Source of the DNA: Bacteroidota bacterium
GTDB lineage: Bacteria; Bacteroidota; Bacteroidia; Bacteroidales; B39-G9
Assembly (NCBI GenBank): GCA_030592465.1
Contig: JAUVJB010000013.1
Span: forward strand, 1 to 23,709
Direction: 5' to 3'
DNA: 23,709 nucleotides
The position numbers and the translations under genes are program-made. This document shows positions 9,504-18,028 of the stretch, one piece after another. Positions within the stretch are counted from its first letter, which is position 1, and each line of letters starts with the position of its first letter. Below the pieces are notes generated by a model. It did not search any database. It had not been told where the DNA came from and saw nothing but the letters and a program-made list of their open reading frames with translations.

Positions 9504-9581
9504 CTGTCAGAGTGCGAAGCTCCTGACAGTGTCTGAATATTTATATATTTAAACTCTAACAAATTCTGTGATACTGTCAGG
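9504..9581. repeat. Cluster of three TGTCAG-type inverted repeats
   Basis: CTGTCAG (9504-9510) pairs with CTGACAG (9523-9529) around a 12-base loop. The longer CCTGACAGT (9522-9530) is also perfectly complementary to ACTGTCAGG (9573-9581). The two pairings are mutually exclusive. Confidence 0.55.
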
Positions 9582-9713
9582 TTGTTTTTCCCTTTTAGGG
9601 AACGAGTGGGTAAACTAAGCTATCAATTTTATTTTTATCATCCAACAGATAATATTTTGTTATCAGATTAGCATCATAATTTATTGTAGTGTTTAAAGTA
9701 AATATTGTGTTCT

Positions 9714-9739
9714 AAAAGTCGGCTTTAAGCCGACTTTAA
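9714..9739 (-). terminator. Probable terminator of uvrA
   Basis: Perfect inverted repeat AAAGTCGGCTT-T-AAGCCGACTTT centred at 9726, 26 bases past the uvrA stop. Read on the minus strand, the stem is followed by a short T run (ACTTTTAG). The T run is short, so termination may be modest. Confidence 0.7.
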
Positions 9740-9762
9740 TGGATAGAAGTTGTATTTCCCTT

Positions 9763-12612
9763 TCATTCTAAAGAATGGTGCAAGTGCAATAATTCATTTT
9801 TAAGAAATTTTGCGGTATAACTTATTTTATTCTTGGCGATTTCTTCAGGGGAACCTGTGCAGATTACTTCACCGCCATTTTTGCCGCCATCAATACCAAG
9901 GTCAATAATGTAATCAGCCATTTTAATAACATCAATATTATGTTCAATAATAATTACAGTATTGCCTTTATCTGCAAGTTTATTCAAAACTTTTAGTAAT
10001 ACATTAATATCTTCAAAATGTAAACCTGTGGTTGGTTCATCGAGAATATACAATGTTTTGCCGGTGTCGCGTTTAGCAAGTTCAGCAGCAAGTTTAACTC
10101 TTTGTGCTTCACCTCCCGAGAGAGTTGTTGATGCTTGTCCTAATGTTATGTAACCTAATCCTACTTCTTGTAAAGTTTTAAGTTTGATATAGATTTTTGG
10201 TATCTTTTCAAAAAATATAACTGCCTGATTAATAGTCATGTTAAGTACATCGCTAATAGATTTACCTTTGTATCGTACTTCTAAAGTTTCACGGTTATAT
10301 CGTTTGCCGTTACACTCATTACACTTAACATAAACATCAGGCAAAAAATTCATTTCAATTGTTTTAACACCTGCACCTTTGCAACTTTCACATCTTCCGC
10401 CTTTAACATTAAATGAGAAACGTCCTGACTTATAACCTCTTATTTGTGATTCGGGTAATTTTTCAAATAATTTTCTTATTTCCGAAAATATACCTGTATA
10501 TGTTACAGGATTGGAACGAGGTGTTTTGCCGAGAGGTGATTGATTGACCTCAACAACTTTATCAATAAATTCAATGCCCTGAATTTTTTCAAATTTTAAA
10601 GCTTGTTTTTGTGAACGATAAAGATGATGAGTAAGGATAGGATATAATGTTTCATTAATGAGACTTGATTTACCGCTTCCAGAAACACCGGTTATGCAAA
10701 TAAATTTACCGAGAGGGAAATCAACTGTAATATTTTTTAAATTATTCCCTTTAGCACCAATAAGTTTTATATACTTTCCGTTTCCTTTGCGACGTTTTTC
10801 CGGTACCGGAATAATTTTTTCATTATTTAAATATTGTGCAGTTAAACTGCCTGATTTTAAAATTTCACTCGGTGTTCCTTGAGCTACAATCTGTCCTCCA
10901 AGTTTTCCTGCCAAAGGTCCCATATCAATAATATAGTCGGCAGATAGCATCATTTCTTTGTCATGCTCAACAACAATAACCGAATTGCCGGCGTCTCTAA
11001 GTTGTTGAAGAGAGTTAATGAGTTTCAGATTGTCTTTTTGGTGTAAGCCGATGCTTGGCTCATCTAAAATATATAAAACATTGACTAATTGAGAGCCAAT
11101 TTGAGTAGCAAGCCTTATTCGTTGACTTTCGCCACCTGATAAACTTCTTGCACTTCTGTTTAAAGACAAATAGTTTAATCCGACATTAATAAGAAATTTT
11201 AAACGTTTGCGAATTTCTTTGAGTATTTCTTTCGAAATTTTGTTTTGTTTACCGGAAAGTTTTTCCTCAATGTTTTCAAACCAATCATAAAGCTCGTCAA
11301 TATCCATATTTGAAAGTTCGGAAATATTTTTGTCTGCAATTTTAAAGTAAAGAGCTTCTTTTTTTAATCGGGCACCATTACAAACAGGACAAGTGGTTTT
11401 TTTTATAAAATAATTAACATTTTTTTGATTTTTTTTTGAATTATTTTCTGTTTTTTGCTCAATAATATAATTAATAATGCCTAAAAAACTTAAAAAATAG
11501 TTTGAAGACGAACCAAGAGGCGTATTTTCTAATTTGAATGTTTCATCAGAACCATGCAGAATGATATTTAGAACATTTTCCGGAATATTTTTTATAGATG
11601 TATTTAATGAAATTTTATATTTTGAAGCGATAGCTTCTAATTGCCAAAAAATAAGTGAACTTTTGTATTTCCCGAGAGGTGCTATACCGCCTTTGTTTAT
11701 GCTTAAATTATTATCAGGGATAATTTTTTTTATATCAATCTCATTAATTGTTCCAAGACCATTACATCTATGACAAGCTCCTTTTGGTGAATTAAAAGAG
11801 AATGAATGGGGTGCAGGTTCATCGTAAGAAATGCCGCTTGTGGGGCACATTAGATTACGACTGAAGTATTTTGTATTATTAGTATCATTATCAAGAATCA
11901 TAATAATTCCTTTTCCATACTGCATAGCCATCTGAATCGATGATTTTAGTCTTTTAGTGTCATTGTTACTTAATTTATCAATAACAATTTCAATGTTATG
12001 TGTTTTGTATCTGTCGAGTTTTAGACCGTAAGTAAGTTCTTTTATCTCGCCATCGATACGTGTATATAAAAAACCTTTTTTACGGGTTTGTTCTAATAAT
12101 TCTTTATAATGTCCCTTTCGTCCACTTACTATTGGTGATAGTATGATAATTTTTTTATCTGCATATTTTTGGTTAATGATATTGATTATTTGCTCATCGG
12201 TATATTTTATCATTTTTTTACCTGACTCATAAGAGTATGCTATGCCGGCTTTAGCAAATAACAATCGCAAAAAGTCATAAATTTCAGTAATTGTGCCAAC
12301 AGTAGAACGTGGGTTTTTGTTGGTCGATTTCTGTTCAATAGCAATAACAGGACTTAAACCTGTTATTTTGTCAACATCGGGACGTTCTAATTTTCCTAAA
12401 AATTGACGAGCATAAGCTGAAAAAGTTTCAATATATCTTCTTTGTCCTTCGGCATATATTGTATCAAAGGCTAATGATGATTTTCCACTGCCGCTAAGAC
12501 CTGTTATTACAGTTAATTTTTTTCTCGGTATGTTTACATCAATATTTTTCAGGTTATGAACACGTGCTCCTAATACACTGATATTTTGTGAATTATTACC
12601 TTTTCCAGTCAA
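9763..12612 (-). CDS. uvrA: UvrABC excinuclease subunit A
   Basis: DNA-damage recognition ATPase of nucleotide-excision repair; a cytoplasmic dimer that loads UvrB on lesions. The 949 residues match the usual ~940. Seen: Walker A GLSGSGKSS at 38-46; first signature LSGGESQRIRLA near 491; Walker B LYILDEPSIGLH near 516; second Walker A GVSGSGKSS near 646; the zinc module C-x2-C...C-x2-C (CESC near 739, CNEC near 767); second signature LSGGEAQRVKLA near 834; LYILDEPTTGLH near 858. The start is TTG: an in-frame TAA lies six codons upstream and the next Met is far inside, past the first nucleotide-binding core, so TTG (12612-12610) preceded by an A-rich stretch is the only sensible start. Oddity: the first zinc motif reads CPTSG...CHRC, so one of the usual four Cys is Ser. 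Transcribed alone, 264 bp after the preceding gene. Confidence 0.97.
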   Translation of the reverse strand: MTGKGNNSQNISVLGARVHNLKNIDVNIPRKKLTVITGLSGSGKSSLAFDTIYAEGQRRYIETFSAYARQFLGKLERPDVDKITGLSPVIAIEQKSTNKNPRSTVGTITEIYDFLRLLFAKAGIAYSYESGKKMIKYTDEQIINIINQKYADKKIIILSPIVSGRKGHYKELLEQTRKKGFLYTRIDGEIKELTYGLKLDRYKTHNIEIVIDKLSNNDTKRLKSSIQMAMQYGKGIIMILDNDTNNTKYFSRNLMCPTSGISYDEPAPHSFSFNSPKGACHRCNGLGTINEIDIKKIIPDNNLSINKGGIAPLGKYKSSLIFWQLEAIASKYKISLNTSIKNIPENVLNIILHGSDETFKLENTPLGSSSNYFLSFLGIINYIIEQKTENNSKKNQKNVNYFIKKTTCPVCNGARLKKEALYFKIADKNISELSNMDIDELYDWFENIEEKLSGKQNKISKEILKEIRKRLKFLINVGLNYLSLNRSARSLSGGESQRIRLATQIGSQLVNVLYILDEPSIGLHQKDNLKLINSLQQLRDAGNSVIVVEHDKEMMLSADYIIDMGPLAGKLGGQIVAQGTPSEILKSGSLTAQYLNNEKIIPVPEKRRKGNGKYIKLIGAKGNNLKNITVDFPLGKFICITGVSGSGKSSLINETLYPILTHHLYRSQKQALKFEKIQGIEFIDKVVEVNQSPLGKTPRSNPVTYTGIFSEIRKLFEKLPESQIRGYKSGRFSFNVKGGRCESCKGAGVKTIEMNFLPDVYVKCNECNGKRYNRETLEVRYKGKSISDVLNMTINQAVIFFEKIPKIYIKLKTLQEVGLGYITLGQASTTLSGGEAQRVKLAAELAKRDTGKTLYILDEPTTGLHFEDINVLLKVLNKLADKGNTVIIIEHNIDVIKMADYIIDLGIDGGKNGGEVICTGSPEEIAKNKISYTAKFLKNELLHLHHSLE

Positions 12613-12638
12613 TTTTTTTATATAAGTTTATTTAGTTT

Positions 12639-12699
12639 GTAAAGTCCGTAAAGTTAATAAAGTTTTTAAAGTTTGTAAAGTTAGAAAGTTAAAAGTTTG
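12639..12699. repeat. Irregular tandem AAAGTT repeat upstream of uvrA
   Basis: About seven imperfect units built on (G/A)TAAAGTT with 7-11 base spacing. It lies just upstream of the uvrA TTG start, so it may overlap its promoter or leader. No clear promoter elements could be picked out. Confidence 0.5.
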
Positions 12700-12704
12700 A
12701 GTAG

Positions 12705-12797
12705 AGATGCACTGCCGTGCGTCTTTGATATTAATCGCTCTGCTTATCAGAGGGAAAATCTAAATTGTTTTATTGACGACGTAACCGCTTAGCGGTT
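12705..12797. repeat. Three short hairpins in a row
   Basis: AGATGCAC-TGCC-GTGCGTCT (12705-12724, one wobble pair), CTCTG-CTTAT-CAGAG (12738-12752) and the perfect AACCGC-TTA-GCGGTT (12783-12797), followed by two copies of ACAGAGAAA (12801-12809, 12811-12819). This is a typical pile-up of dispersed intergenic repeats. None has the T run of a terminator, though the hairpins lie between the lytic transglycosylase stop and uvrA and could shield transcript ends. Confidence 0.6.
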
Positions 12798-12876
12798 TAT
12801 ACAGAGAAACACAGAGAAATGAATTACGGATTATGAATTATTAATTGCTTTGCGTTTTGCATGAAAATCTAAAATC

Positions 12877-13830
12877 TTAATTACGAATGGTTCTAAATCC
12901 TTTTTTAGGAATAGTTATAAAGTAAGTTTTTTTATTTTCATTGGTTAAATAATTTTCACGAAGCCAAGGATTAAAGATTTTCAATATTTTATAGTTTATT
13001 GAAAAATATTGAGCAAATTGTGCAAAGTCAGTAACTGAAGAATCAATTGCAACTTTATATACAGGTATTTTTGGATAAAGGTCTTTTTTGTTAATATTAA
13101 AACCATATTTATGTGGGTTTGATAGTATCATCTTAATAGCAATAATGCGAAAAACATACCTCGAAGTTTCATCACCCAAAATCAGATCGTAATAGTTATA
13201 AGCTTTTTGTCGTTTAATTTGTTTGTTAAGATTGCTTCGACCAAAATTAAAAGATGCTGCTGATAGAGTCCAGTTATTATATGTTTTATACGATTTATTT
13301 AGAAATTTGCAAGCAGCTTCAGTCGATTTTTCAAGGTTATATCTTTCATCAACTTCGTCGTTTATTTCAAGACCATATTCTTCTGCAGTTGGTCCTAAAA
13401 ATTGCCAATATCCTTTAGCTCCCGAAGGAGAAACAGCGTTTATTAACCCACTTTCAGCAACAGCCAGGTATTTAAAGTCATCCGGTATGTTATATTTTTT
13501 TAGTATAGGTTCAATAATAGGAAAAAATCTGTTTGTGCGTTTAATAAAAAGCAATGTTTGCGATTGCCAATAAACATTTATTGACAGCTCACGGTCGAGA
13601 CTTTCATAAACATCAAAATTTTTAACAGGAACTTTTTCTCCTGCAAATTCTATTTTGTCGGGTATTTGAATTGATTGTGTGTAATGAATTATATTTTTAT
13701 CATAGTCACAGTTTTTATTAGTTTCCCAAAATATTGAAGTGTGAACTATAAATATTAGTGATAAAAGTAAAAAAAATACTTTTGTAATATTTTTTCTTTT
13801 GATTTTATTTAAATATGGTATTCTAATCAC
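12877..13830 (-). CDS. Membrane-anchored lytic transglycosylase (SLT domain, MltD-like)
   Basis: Cleaves the MurNAc-GlcNAc bond of peptidoglycan in the periplasm. 317 residues: basic N-terminus, one hydrophobic helix (about 18-34) with no lipobox, then an SLT domain (about 103-235). The domain carries the catalytic Glu126 in VAESGLINAVSPSGAKGYWQF-type context, followed by GPTAEEYGL, DERYNLEKSTEAACKFL and SAASFNFG. The C-terminal stretch (about 253-310: FAQYFSINYKILKIFNPWL...YFITIPKKG) resembles a degenerate LysM. The start is GTG, 4 bases after the stop of the preceding transferase gene, with no in-frame ATG nearby, so translational coupling is likely. It is the last gene of the polysaccharide-export operon. 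Operon membership suggests it makes room in the cell wall for the export complex (inference); it could instead be a general wall-turnover enzyme. Confidence 0.88.
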   Translation of the reverse strand: MIRIPYLNKIKRKNITKVFFLLLSLIFIVHTSIFWETNKNCDYDKNIIHYTQSIQIPDKIEFAGEKVPVKNFDVYESLDRELSINVYWQSQTLLFIKRTNRFFPIIEPILKKYNIPDDFKYLAVAESGLINAVSPSGAKGYWQFLGPTAEEYGLEINDEVDERYNLEKSTEAACKFLNKSYKTYNNWTLSAASFNFGRSNLNKQIKRQKAYNYYDLILGDETSRYVFRIIAIKMILSNPHKYGFNINKKDLYPKIPVYKVAIDSSVTDFAQFAQYFSINYKILKIFNPWLRENYLTNENKKTYFITIPKKGFRTIRN

Positions 13831-13834
13831 TTTA

Positions 13835-14887
13835 TTAGTTAGGTTTTGATATTCTTGTTGTAGAGTAAAGTACGATAAATATTATTAAAGCATAGAAGCC
13901 GAATAAAACGACATGAATAGTTTTCCAAACAATGATATAATTGGCAATATACACAGAGATTAGTACTGATAAAAATGATAAAAGCATCAAAATAACAGCA
14001 ACTCGTCTGTCGGAAAAACCAAGATATGAAAGATGATGAGTAGTGTGGTCTTTACCTCCGATAAAAGGTGATTTCTTTTTTAATAATCGGTTAATTGTAA
14101 CAGAAGTTGTGTCTGTAATAGGAATAATAAAGGCAATAATAGTAATGAGAAATTGTTTTGAGAAACTAATTGTATGGAAAAAGGAAGAGTGGTTCCAGAA
14201 AAAAATTATACCGAATATTGCTAATATTGCTCCAAGAAATTGACTCCCATTATCGCCCATATATAATTTTGAAGGATACCAGTTGAAAATTAAATAGCTT
14301 ATTAATGATGCAATTGTTGCGATTGATATAAGTAATGGGAAAATAGAAATAGTGTCTGATAATATAATGTTTAAAATAACACCAATTAAAATAGTTGTTG
14401 TGACAGATGCAGTTATGGCATCCATATTATCAAGCATATTTATTGAGTTCATAATTCCAATAACCCAAAAATATGTTATAAAATAATTTAGAAAAATGTA
14501 TGAAGTAATGTTAATATAAATTCCAAAGTAAATTAATATACTAGCAATTAAAAATTGAAAAAAAAATTTAAGATATGGTGATGTATTAAGCATATCGTCG
14601 GCAAGTCCCATAAAAAAAGCAATAGTAATTACTGCAATATTAACAATATTATTGATTGATAATGAAGAAGTTTCAAAAAAATAATAATAGATAATTGTTA
14701 ATAAAAAAATTGTATAAAATGTTATTCCTCCAAAAATTGGTTTTGTTTGATTTTCCCAACGAACGGCAGATATGTTTGATTTTTTAAAGTTGTATTTTTT
14801 TGATTTTTTTAAGAGAAATTTATTCTCAAAAAAACTTAATAAAAAGGTTAATAAAAAGATTATGATAAAGTAGTATATATTATTCAT
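13835..14887 (-). CDS. Polyprenyl-phosphate N-acetylhexosamine-1-phosphate transferase (WecA/TagO/MraY family)
   Basis: An integral inner-membrane enzyme that moves a sugar 1-phosphate, usually GlcNAc-1-P from UDP-GlcNAc, onto undecaprenyl phosphate, starting glycan synthesis. 350 residues with about ten hydrophobic segments. Family motifs seen: GLADDMLNTSPYLK with the Asp pair 97-98; NSINMLDNMDAITA (147-160), the NxxNxxDNxDG-type motif with Ala in place of Gly; MGDNGS (210-215); and the cytoplasmic GGKDHTTHHLSYLGFSDRR (278-296) in place of the MraY HHH motif, which argues for WecA/TagO over MraY. Its ATG overlaps the end of the Wzc-like gene by 8 bases, so the two are probably translationally coupled. 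The actual sugar cannot be told from sequence. Confidence 0.9.
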   Translation of the reverse strand: MNNIYYFIIIFLLTFLLSFFENKFLLKKSKKYNFKKSNISAVRWENQTKPIFGGITFYTIFLLTIIYYYFFETSSLSINNIVNIAVITIAFFMGLADDMLNTSPYLKFFFQFLIASILIYFGIYINITSYIFLNYFITYFWVIGIMNSINMLDNMDAITASVTTTILIGVILNIILSDTISIFPLLISIATIASLISYLIFNWYPSKLYMGDNGSQFLGAILAIFGIIFFWNHSSFFHTISFSKQFLITIIAFIIPITDTTSVTINRLLKKKSPFIGGKDHTTHHLSYLGFSDRRVAVILMLLSFLSVLISVYIANYIIVWKTIHVVLFGFYALIIFIVLYSTTRISKPN

Positions 14888-17273
14888 GCATTAATTTTTT
14901 AAATAATTTTTTTATGAAAGGAAATTCCTTATTCTTATTTTCCTCATCATAATAACCATACCCGTAACCATATTTTGTGTTTGATGCTTGTAAGTTGATG
15001 CCATTAAGGATAATTGATAGGCTATTTAGATTTTTTTCTTTAAAAAGATTATTAATATTCTCAATAAAACAGCGTTTTGAAGAGTTTGCTTTCATAACAT
15101 AGATAGGGTAATCAGCTTTTTGAATATTATCCATTGCATCTGTAACAATGCCAATTGGTGGAGTATCAATAATTATATAATCATAATTATTTTTAAGATA
15201 ATTAAGCATTTCATTTTTTTCTTCACTCATAATAATTTCAGAAGGATTAGGCGGAACAGGTCCTGCAGTGATAAAATCAAAATCACCTTTATCTGTGTGT
15301 TTAATACATTCGTCAATTGAGTGTTGATTAATTAGTATTGTGCTCACTCCTTTGTCATTATTAGTATTAAAACCAAGATGAATACGAGGTTTTCGTAAAT
15401 CAAAGTCAAGTAAAATAACTTTCTTGTTTGATATTGATAATATCCCGGCTAAGTTAATGGCAATAAAAGTTTTTCCTTCACGTGCTATTGTTGAGGTTAC
15501 GGTGATTATTTTTGAACCTTGTTTGTGAGAAATAAATTGTAAATTGGAACGAATAGTTCGAAACGATTCTGTAAAAATTGAGTTTGGCTTTTTATCAACT
15601 AAAAGTTGAGATACAGGTATTTGTTTTTTATAGTTTGGTATTGCCCCTAAAACAGGCACGTCAGTATAATTTTTAAGATTTTCAATTGATGTTACTTCAT
15701 CATAAAACAGATATCGAATAAAAATAATTGTTAAACTTAAAATTATGCCTGCTAAAATAAAGATTAATGTAATATTCTTTTTTATAGGAGAAATTGGATT
15801 ATTAGGAACATTTGATTTTTCTAATATTTCATTTAAAGATACGTACCCGGCTTGTGAGATTAAATATTCAGCTTTTTTTGCAATTAATTGATGATAAAAT
15901 CCTTCATTTATTGAATATAAACGATCTAATTTTGAATATTCAACTTCATAAGAAGCATTGTTAAATATTTTATTTTCATATTCATCTATCTTTTTTTGAT
16001 AATCGTTTTTTTGTTCGGTTATCCTATTTATTGTAGTGTTTAATAGTTCAATTATTAATTGTCGTTGGTTATTTATTTGATTATCAATTGTTTTTATTTG
16101 ATAGTTGTTTGAGGTTACATCATTGAGTAATTGCTGTTTTTTTGTTATTAATTTTTGAAGATTATTTAAAACATTAACAATAATACCATCAAATTTAGTA
16201 CCTGACAATATTGCAATAATTTCATAAATATTAGAATCTTTCCCTTTGGTAATTTGTTTTTGTATGCGTTTTAATGTAACTAATTGGAAGTCAATATTCA
16301 ATATTTCATTTTGGAATTCAGTAATTTTAGTTGTAAATATCGGGGAAGATTTTTTGTCTGATAAGATATTAAAATTAAGCTTATTTTCTTTTTTAAATTC
16401 ATGTAGTTCTTTTTCGGTTTTATCAAGATTTCTATAAACCGATTGAAGTTGTAAATCAATAAATGATAAAATATTTTGCGCACTTTCTTTTTTCTTTTCA
16501 ATATCATATTTCATATATTCTTCGGCAATTGTATTTACTATTTCTGAAGTTTTAGATGCATTATGTGCGGTGTATGATATTTCAATAGTATTTGCATATT
16601 TATTTAAAAGCCTTATATTTAAGTTGTTAATGTATTTTGAAATAATATTGTCGGGATTGTTTATGATAAACGAATAGGCAGTTTTATTAAGATTGCTTTG
16701 TTGCAATTGTATTCTTTTATAATTATTAGCATTTAATTTAATTTCACCACCACATATTAAATTCCAAGTATTTGTTTTTAAATTATATTTATATTTTTGT
16801 CCGGCAATTTCGTATTGAATAGTAAAGGAAGTATTATTTTTAAAATTAATTAATATTGGTACATTGTAAATACATGAGTTGTTAATTTTTGTTTTAACAG
16901 AAAAGGGAGAATTCCTATATAATTCAGTTGATTGAAAAGTCCCCTGTGTATAATATTCAACATTAAGAGGGAGTTTGTTAAATATTTTTTTTAAAAATTC
17001 TTTTGATCTTAATAGTTCAATAACATTAGAAATGTCTTTTTTTTCATAAATATCTTCAATATTAAGAATTTTATGAGCTTTACTTGCTTCGTTATTAATT
17101 TGAATAATTGAAATTGATTTATAAACCGGGGGTGTATATCTTAAATAAATGAATGTTCCGAAAATTGAAAAAATAAAAAACAACAAGATAAGCCAAATAT
17201 TTTTTTTTAATATTAATAAGAATATTTGAAGGTCAAATTTTTCGTTTATTATTGAAATCTTATTTTGTTGCAT
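14880..17273 (-). CDS. wzc: Wzc-like polysaccharide co-polymerase and tyrosine autokinase
   Basis: An inner-membrane chain-length regulator with a cytoplasmic BY-kinase. 797 residues: Wzz domain with TM1 about 26-44 followed by TPPVYKS; long periplasmic region with predicted coiled coil (about 265-455, rich in Lys/Glu/Gln/Ile); GNVR-like segment ending SNVPNNPISPIKK; TM2 about 497-518; then the kinase. Walker A is TSTIAREGKTF (A597-T602), Walker A' VILLDFDLRKP near 620-630, Walker B YDYIIIDTPP near 699, and a C-terminal Tyr cluster KYGYGYGYYDEE near 767-778, the expected autophosphorylation tail. The Gly that usually precedes Glu-Gly-Lys is Arg598. The gene lies 17 bases after the export lipoprotein gene. 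By family knowledge, cycling of the Tyr-tail phosphorylation controls polymer assembly. The kinase is fused, as is usual in Gram-negatives. Confidence 0.93.
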   Translation of the reverse strand: MQQNKISIINEKFDLQIFLLILKKNIWLILLFFIFSIFGTFIYLRYTPPVYKSISIIQINNEASKAHKILNIEDIYEKKDISNVIELLRSKEFLKKIFNKLPLNVEYYTQGTFQSTELYRNSPFSVKTKINNSCIYNVPILINFKNNTSFTIQYEIAGQKYKYNLKTNTWNLICGGEIKLNANNYKRIQLQQSNLNKTAYSFIINNPDNIISKYINNLNIRLLNKYANTIEISYTAHNASKTSEIVNTIAEEYMKYDIEKKKESAQNILSFIDLQLQSVYRNLDKTEKELHEFKKENKLNFNILSDKKSSPIFTTKITEFQNEILNIDFQLVTLKRIQKQITKGKDSNIYEIIAILSGTKFDGIIVNVLNNLQKLITKKQQLLNDVTSNNYQIKTIDNQINNQRQLIIELLNTTINRITEQKNDYQKKIDEYENKIFNNASYEVEYSKLDRLYSINEGFYHQLIAKKAEYLISQAGYVSLNEILEKSNVPNNPISPIKKNITLIFILAGIILSLTIIFIRYLFYDEVTSIENLKNYTDVPVLGAIPNYKKQIPVSQLLVDKKPNSIFTESFRTIRSNLQFISHKQGSKIITVTSTIAREGKTFIAINLAGILSISNKKVILLDFDLRKPRIHLGFNTNNDKGVSTILINQHSIDECIKHTDKGDFDFITAGPVPPNPSEIIMSEEKNEMLNYLKNNYDYIIIDTPPIGIVTDAMDNIQKADYPIYVMKANSSKRCFIENINNLFKEKNLNSLSIILNGINLQASNTKYGYGYGYYDEENKNKEFPFIKKLFKKLMHE

Positions 17274-17290
17274 TTTTGTTTAATATTTTT

Positions 17291-18028
17291 TTAGAAAAAA
17301 CTGGCTATTAATAATACTGTAGTTAACAAACTTAAATATGGTGCAAGTTCAACTAATACTTTTGAAGCGTATCTTGGTCTTGTTTCAACATAAATAATAT
17401 CGTTAGCCTGAAGTAAAAAATTAGCTTTTTTCATATCTTTCAAGTCAGATATGTTAAATAAAAAAACTTGTGGATTATTTAAGTTGCCACGTATTAGTTT
17501 TATCTTATATGATTTACTAAAATTATCGATTCCGCCGGCTTGAGCGAGCGCTTCAATTAATGTGAAATTTTCGTTTGTAATTGGCAATACAGAACCTTTT
17601 GAACTGCCTCCTGAAAAAACAAACACTCTTCGGTTTGTTACATTTATTAGTACAAACGGTTTTTTATAATATTGTGAATATTTTTGTTCAAGTAATTGTT
17701 CGGCTTCTCTAATGGTAAGCCCTGATATTTTTATCCTGCCCAAAGTGGGAACTTTTACTTTGCCGTCATATTCAACGAGATATGATGTTGCGCTCCTGTT
17801 TTGAATATTGTTGCCGTCATTCAATTGTACATCAATGAGCCGAAAGCCATCGTTAGTGTAAATTTTTAAATTAAGTTTATCAAAAGGTTGAATAATATAT
17901 TCTTTTTTTGAAGCTTGAAATTCAGAAAATTTAAAATCCTTTCCTGTTTGAAACATTTCACTTGGGTCAACAACTCTACATGAGGCAAATAAAATGCTGA
18001 TAAGTATAAATATTAAATATTTTTTCAT
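17291..18028 (-). CDS. wza: Polysaccharide export lipoprotein (Wza/Poly_export family)
   Basis: The outer-membrane exit for surface polysaccharide. 245 residues: signal peptide with lipobox LFASC, lipidated Cys17; Poly_export domain (about 42-130: YIIQPFDKLNLKIYTNDG, VEYDGKVKVPTLGRIKISGLT); one SLBB domain (about 133-215: VFVFSGGSSKGSVLPI, TLIEALAQAGGI, LQANDIIYVETRP); and a hydrophobic C-terminal helix (about 224-245). Much shorter than E. coli Wza (379), lacking its extra domains, which is common in Bacteroidota. First gene of the operon: about 400 bp of gene-free DNA precedes it, so the operon promoter should lie there. I could not place a firm promoter motif in the very AT-rich leader. 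Confidence 0.92.
   Translation of the reverse strand: MKKYLIFILISILFASCRVVDPSEMFQTGKDFKFSEFQASKKEYIIQPFDKLNLKIYTNDGFRLIDVQLNDGNNIQNRSATSYLVEYDGKVKVPTLGRIKISGLTIREAEQLLEQKYSQYYKKPFVLINVTNRRVFVFSGGSSKGSVLPITNENFTLIEALAQAGGIDNFSKSYKIKLIRGNLNNPQVFLFNISDLKDMKKANFLLQANDIIYVETRPRYASKVLVELAPYLSLLTTVLLIASFF

Larger units (their letters stand above)
9154..9700. other. Gene-free interval between convergent genes, with short palindromes
   Basis: No convincing coding sequence. It holds a near-perfect 20-bp palindrome at 9333-9352 (one mismatched pair), an inverted pair CTGTCAG/CTGACAG at 9504-9529, another ACTGTCAGG at 9573-9581 that inversely matches 9522-9530, and a small perfect hairpin TTCCCT-TTT-AGGGAA at 9588-9602. 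The rest is AT-rich filler. These look like dispersed intergenic repeats, not regulatory sites of the adjacent genes, both of which end here. Confidence 0.6.

Noticed and set aside
13223..13573. 116-codon frame opposite the lytic transglycosylase
   Set aside because: It is antisense to the SLT catalytic region, whose reading is strongly supported by motifs; no independent signal for coding.
13835..14887. MraY of the peptidoglycan pathway
   Set aside because: The cytoplasmic HTTHHL motif and polysaccharide-operon context fit WecA/TagO-type enzymes better, and no mur genes are adjacent.
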